Shown here piece by piece: positions 32,428 through 35,685 of a stretch of 35,685 bases of DNA. Under the pieces are notes generated by a model that made no database searches, was not told the DNA's origin, and saw only the letters and a program-made list of their open reading frames with translations. The number at the start of each line of letters is the position of its first letter. The stretch's first letter is position 1. Made by a program: the position numbers and the translations under genes. This stretch comes from CAYNST01 sp964641175 (GTDB lineage Bacteria > Pseudomonadota > Gammaproteobacteria > Pseudomonadales > Cellvibrionaceae): the NCBI GenBank assembly GCA_964641175.1, contig CAZXLJ010000022.1, forward strand, positions 1 through 35,685, in the 5' to 3' direction.

Positions 32428-33846
32428 ATGAAGTTAGTCATGTGGAAAAGCGCGCTGATAGGGGCTTGCCTGATGTTGACGACGCAGCTGGCTTCGGCGG
32501 CGGGAACTGACATGGACGCGCTGTTTCGAAAAGCCAACGATTCCCTGCGAGAGGCCAATGCGGTTTATGCGAACGTGCTGGCACCGACCTCCTATGCCGA
32601 CGCCATTGCCGTGTTTCGCGCGGCGCGGGCAGAAATGGAAAAGGGTGCTGACACCGAGCAGGCACGCAATGCGATGGCAGAGGCCGACCGGAAGCTGCGC
32701 AAGGCCACCATAACCGCGACGGATGCGCAGGTAATCATGGCGGATGCGGTTCGCGGCAGGGCCAACGCGATCCAGGCCAAAGCAGAAGTGCATTCCCAGG
32801 AAAAGTGGCAGGAAGCTGAAGCAATACTCGTCGATGCAGCATTCAAGCTGGAGGAAGGCAAGGAGGCAACCGCCCGCAAGCGGGCCGCGGAAGCGGCACC
32901 GATCTATAACGATGCGGAGCTTGCCGCGATCAAGGCGAACTATTTAAAGGAAGGCAACGATCTGCTGGAAAAAGCCAAACGCGAAAAGATTGGCAGGCGA
33001 GCACCGAAGACGCTGGCCCATGCGGAAACTCTTTTAAGGGAAGCTGAGGCGGCGATCCTGGCCGACCGATACGATGTGGATCGACCGCGATCACTGGCGC
33101 GAGATGCGACCCGCGAGTTGCGCCACGCATTTGTCATTGCCGAACGGCTTGCAATGGTTGCCAATCGCGACATGTCGCTGGAAGAGCTGGTGCTTGATAT
33201 GGAGAAACCCTTCGACAGGCTGGCCGAATTGCTGGATGTATCACTGGTGGGCGAGGATCCTCGGGATCTGGCAGGCCCTCTGGTTGCGGAGATTGAACGG
33301 CTGCAGGCGGCTGCGGTGGAATTGAAGGAAACCCAGCGTGAAGTTCACGAACTCAATGGCATGATCGGCGAGCTGGAGCTGCGCCTGGGCATGCAGTCCG
33401 AGCGACTGGACAGACAAGAGCAGCACAAGGCCAGGTTCGAGCACATCCGGGCGTTATTTACGCCGGAAGAAGCAGACGTGCTGAAATATGGAGACGACAT
33501 AGTGGTACGCCTGATCGGCCTTCAATTCAGCCCCGGCAGTGCAGTGGTAGAGCCCCGATTCGACGTCCTGTTGGGCAAGGCACAGACGGCGATGGACCAG
33601 TACCCGGATGCGCCGGTCATTGTAGAGGGCCATACGGATTCGTTTGGCAGTGACTCCACCAACCTCACTTTATCGGAGAAACGCGCCGCCGCAGTTCGCG
33701 TGAGCCTTTTGCGCGATCGCGAATCCCAGCATGAGCGCGTTGTCGCCGAGGGACACGGTGAGACTCGCCCCATCGCGAATAATGAAACCGAGGCTGGCCG
33801 GGCCAAGAACCGCCGGATCGATCTGGTCATAAAAATTCGCGAGTAA
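32428..33846 (+). CDS. OmpA-family protein with helical N-terminal region
   Basis: 472 residues with a signal peptide (about 1-24, ACLMLTTQLASAAG). A long Ala/Glu/Lys-rich alpha-helical region follows (about 25-320; repeated ADA, EAE and RKA elements, DUF4398-like at its start). A C-terminal OmpA peptidoglycan-binding domain covers about 355-470: LQFSPGSAVVEPRFD, VEGHTDSFGSDSTNLTLSEKRA and the NRRIDLVIKI end. The domain carries the usual Asp (GHTD) and Arg (NRR) contacts for meso-diaminopimelate. No lipobox Cys is seen, so it is probably periplasmic and bound to the cell wall. The ATG at 32428 with GGAGAG upstream is preferred over one three codons earlier. Confidence 0.9.
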   Translation: MKLVMWKSALIGACLMLTTQLASAAGTDMDALFRKANDSLREANAVYANVLAPTSYADAIAVFRAARAEMEKGADTEQARNAMAEADRKLRKATITATDAQVIMADAVRGRANAIQAKAEVHSQEKWQEAEAILVDAAFKLEEGKEATARKRAAEAAPIYNDAELAAIKANYLKEGNDLLEKAKREKIGRRAPKTLAHAETLLREAEAAILADRYDVDRPRSLARDATRELRHAFVIAERLAMVANRDMSLEELVLDMEKPFDRLAELLDVSLVGEDPRDLAGPLVAEIERLQAAAVELKETQREVHELNGMIGELELRLGMQSERLDRQEQHKARFEHIRALFTPEEADVLKYGDDIVVRLIGLQFSPGSAVVEPRFDVLLGKAQTAMDQYPDAPVIVEGHTDSFGSDSTNLTLSEKRAAAVRVSLLRDRESQHERVVAEGHGETRPIANNETEAGRAKNRRIDLVIKIRE

Positions 33847-34327
33847 CATTGCAAACTGACTGCTTGGTCGCATTTAGAGAAAGCAGTGCAAAACGGACAA
33901 TGGACGTCCACCTCCGCTCCCGGTCTGTGGGGCGTGACTGACGCGCGGCGTTCTTTTCCCCCTGTCGTTTTCCCTTCTGTTTTTAAACGCCCATCTCTGA
34001 ACGTTTTCGTTTTGTCTACGAATATTTGGTTATTTGGTATGGGTCGCGCTTATTTCATCTAGTCATAAAGAGTGAAAATAAACTGAAAAAAGTTCATCTG
34101 GCAGTAGATGTCGTGTAATTCAACGTGGTATCTTAGCGCCGTCTTGAAGGGGTAGGACTAAAGTATGGGTTTTTTGTGCACCCGCTTGAGTCTTCCTCTA
34201 AAAGCAAAGGCTCCCCATGCCGGACTCGAAATGTCCGGCGGGCGGTGGCTTCGGGCTGTTTTCTGGATTGAAGGCAGTACACCCGGAAACCACCGTTAAG
34301 GGCATAAAACAACTGGAGATACCTGTA
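33847..34327. promoter_or_regulatory. Long leader of the xylanase gene with a hairpin
   Basis: 480 bp between the OmpA-family stop and the xylanase ATG. CCGGAC (34221-34226) pairs with GTCCGG (34234-34239) over a 7-nt loop about 90 bp before the ATG. The stretch 33990-34130 is AT-rich and probably holds the promoter. I see no match to a riboswitch I know, and no gene. Confidence 0.4.
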
Positions 34328-35685
34328 ATGAATTTACGTTATGCGAAGACTTACTGCGCCGTGGCTCTGCTCACGGGTTTGTATGCAGGGGGGGCGGCGG
34401 CGAAGGCCAACAACAGCCAGGACCTCGTCAAGTCGTTGTTCAATAGTTACAAAAAACAGCAAGTAACCTCCGTAGCAGAAGCCGCCCGCAAGAGCCGTCG
34501 CCTCGCGGGTACGGCGATCAGTTCCGGACCGCTGTTCAGCGACATTGGTTACCAGACGGTGCTGAATCACGAATACGATTACGTCACGCCGGAAAACGAA
34601 GGCAAGTGGGAATCGTTGCAGCCGGGCAATCCATCGGTTTGGGAATTTGCCACGCACGACGCCATGTTCGAGTACGCTGAAGACAACGACAAGGTGTTCC
34701 GCGGCCACACATTGGTATGGCATAGTCAGACACCCAGTTTTATTACCGAAGATCTGTCGGCAACCGAAGTCCGTTCTTTGCTGAATGCGCATGTCACCAA
34801 AACGGTGAAACATTACGCCGGTGATCTGTTTGCATGGGACGTGGTGAACGAAGCCATAGAGGAAGATGGCTCCTATCGGAACTCGATTTTTTACAAAAAG
34901 CTTGGGCCGCAGTATATAGCTGACGCATTCCGGCTGGTGCGCTCGCTGGACCCGAAATCGAAACTCTATTACAACGATTACAACATCGCGGGCATCAATG
35001 CCAAATCGGATGGGGTGTACAACATGCTTAAAGGCTTGAAAGCCGCAGGCGTGCCCATTGACGGTATTGGCTTTCAGATGCACCTGTCGGTTGACAATGC
35101 CCCCGGCTTCGATGAAATTCGTGCGAACTTCAAACGCTTTGCCGACCTGGGTCTGAATATCAATATCAGTGAGCTGGATGTGCGGGTTGCCAGCCTGCCC
35201 TGGGACCGAGCCACAAAACTCGCTATCCAGAAGCAGATCTACCAGCGCGTGATAAGTGCCTGTATGCATGTTCAGAAATGCGAATCCGTCACCACCTGGG
35301 GGTTCACTGACATGTACTCCTGGGTTGATTCCACCTACGGCGACGACGACCCGCTGCCCTTCGATGAGAAGTTTCAGAAGAAGCCCGCCTACTTCGGGCT
35401 GATCGACGGTTTGATGGCTTTACCGCCGGACGCGCCGGATGCCAACCCCAACATGATCGCCAACGGCAACGTGGAAGCCGGTCTTGAAGGCTGGTCCAGC
35501 TGGGGTGGAGACCTGCAGCGGGTTCATAATATCTCCCATAATGGTGAGAGCTCGCTCAAAGTCACCAACCGTACTGCCCGCTGGAATGGCCCGGTTTACG
35601 ATCTTCTGGGGGTCATACAGGACACTCAGACCTATAACGTCGAGGCCTGGGCAGCGATACGCGGCAGCAAGCAGGACACCATGGC
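34328..35685 (+). CDS. Endo-1,4-beta-xylanase, GH10, with CBM (3' end beyond window)
   Basis: Partial: 452 codons are inside the window and the frame runs off its end. A signal peptide (about residues 1-25, AVALLTGLYAGGAAA) is followed by a GH10 catalytic domain (about 55-370). It has substrate-site motifs NEGKW (from residue 90) and GHTLVWHSQ (127-135), acid/base Glu175 in WDVVNEAI, GFQMHLS (248-254) and nucleophile Glu282 in ISELDVR. TWGFTDMYSW follows in the usual place. From about residue 376 a CBM4/9-type carbohydrate-binding module begins (IANGNVEAGLEGWSSWGG), unfinished at the window end. It hydrolyses xylan backbones outside the cell. GGAG lies about 10 nt before the ATG. It is preceded by a long leader. 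Confidence 0.94.
   Translation, partial: MNLRYAKTYCAVALLTGLYAGGAAAKANNSQDLVKSLFNSYKKQQVTSVAEAARKSRRLAGTAISSGPLFSDIGYQTVLNHEYDYVTPENEGKWESLQPGNPSVWEFATHDAMFEYAEDNDKVFRGHTLVWHSQTPSFITEDLSATEVRSLLNAHVTKTVKHYAGDLFAWDVVNEAIEEDGSYRNSIFYKKLGPQYIADAFRLVRSLDPKSKLYYNDYNIAGINAKSDGVYNMLKGLKAAGVPIDGIGFQMHLSVDNAPGFDEIRANFKRFADLGLNINISELDVRVASLPWDRATKLAIQKQIYQRVISACMHVQKCESVTTWGFTDMYSWVDSTYGDDDPLPFDEKFQKKPAYFGLIDGLMALPPDAPDANPNMIANGNVEAGLEGWSSWGGDLQRVHNISHNGESSLKVTNRTARWNGPVYDLLGVIQDTQTYNVEAWAAIRGSKQDTM

Noticed and set aside
34150..34285. c-di-GMP (GEMM) riboswitch before the xylanase
   Set aside because: An AAGCAAAGGCTCC stretch is suggestive, but the conserved core and second stem are not present in order.
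34334..35269. Minus-strand open frame of 311 residues at the right end
   Set aside because: Antisense shadow of the GH10 xylanase, whose catalytic motifs are plain on the plus strand.

Overview
The window looks like chromosomal DNA of a free-living, probably marine, gammaproteobacterium. A Cellvibrionales-type genus (Microbulbifer, Gilvimarinus or Marinimicrobium-like) is my best guess. The basis is gene content: a secreted GH10 xylanase with a carbohydrate-binding module, a TraF-type outer-membrane protein, a DUF748 protein, Ku/LigD repair and c-di-GMP signalling. No rRNA or marker gene fixes the taxonomy. Gene starts were chosen mainly on Shine-Dalgarno sites, so several are internal to longer open frames.

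Layout. 1-660: no gene, but four copies (three direct, one inverted) of a short palindromic dispersed repeat. 666-4408 (minus strand): a compact ribosomal-peptide locus. It has a 71-residue precursor whose core carries two TTLAIGEE units, which fit the TTxxxxEE pattern of plesiocin-type (group 2) graspetides, an MvdD-like ATP-grasp ester-forming maturase, and two upstream unassigned genes in the same orientation. Divergent from it is an orphan acylating acetaldehyde dehydrogenase (4769-5722). 5765-9367: a TraF-like outer-membrane barrel protein, a MITE-like element of about 360 bp with terminal inverted repeats, a small membrane protein and a DUF748 protein.

9372-23466 reads as a stress and DNA-repair island. 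It holds two tandem Ku genes and a small zinc-binding protein, a secreted EF-hand/PRC-barrel protein, an SDR, a PQQ sugar dehydrogenase fused to a PEBP domain, a DUF72 protein, a hemerythrin, a three-gene membrane/envelope-stress cluster (DUF883-like, holin-like, DUF3618) and a three-domain LigD. Ku and LigD together form a complete bacterial NHEJ system. The mixture of NHEJ with stress genes resembles the stationary-phase PA2134-PA2192 region of Pseudomonas aeruginosa (comparison from memory).

23498-28300 (minus): a signalling run of a PAS histidine kinase, an Rcp1-type response regulator and a second soluble histidine kinase, overlapping or nearly so, followed by a REC-GGDEF-EAL protein, so the likely output is c-di-GMP. 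28600-29337: two small unassigned genes. 29510-31855 (minus): a class III cyclase-like protein with TM, TolB-like and TPR regions, whose transition-state Asn/Arg pair appears replaced. 32428-33846: an OmpA-family lipid/peptidoglycan-associated type protein. 34328 to the window end: the 5' part of a GH10 xylanase.

The most interesting material is the graspetide locus with its two unassigned partner genes (one containing three tandem helical repeats), followed by the dual-Ku stress island, the sugar dehydrogenase-PEBP fusion, the degenerate cyclase and the MITE.
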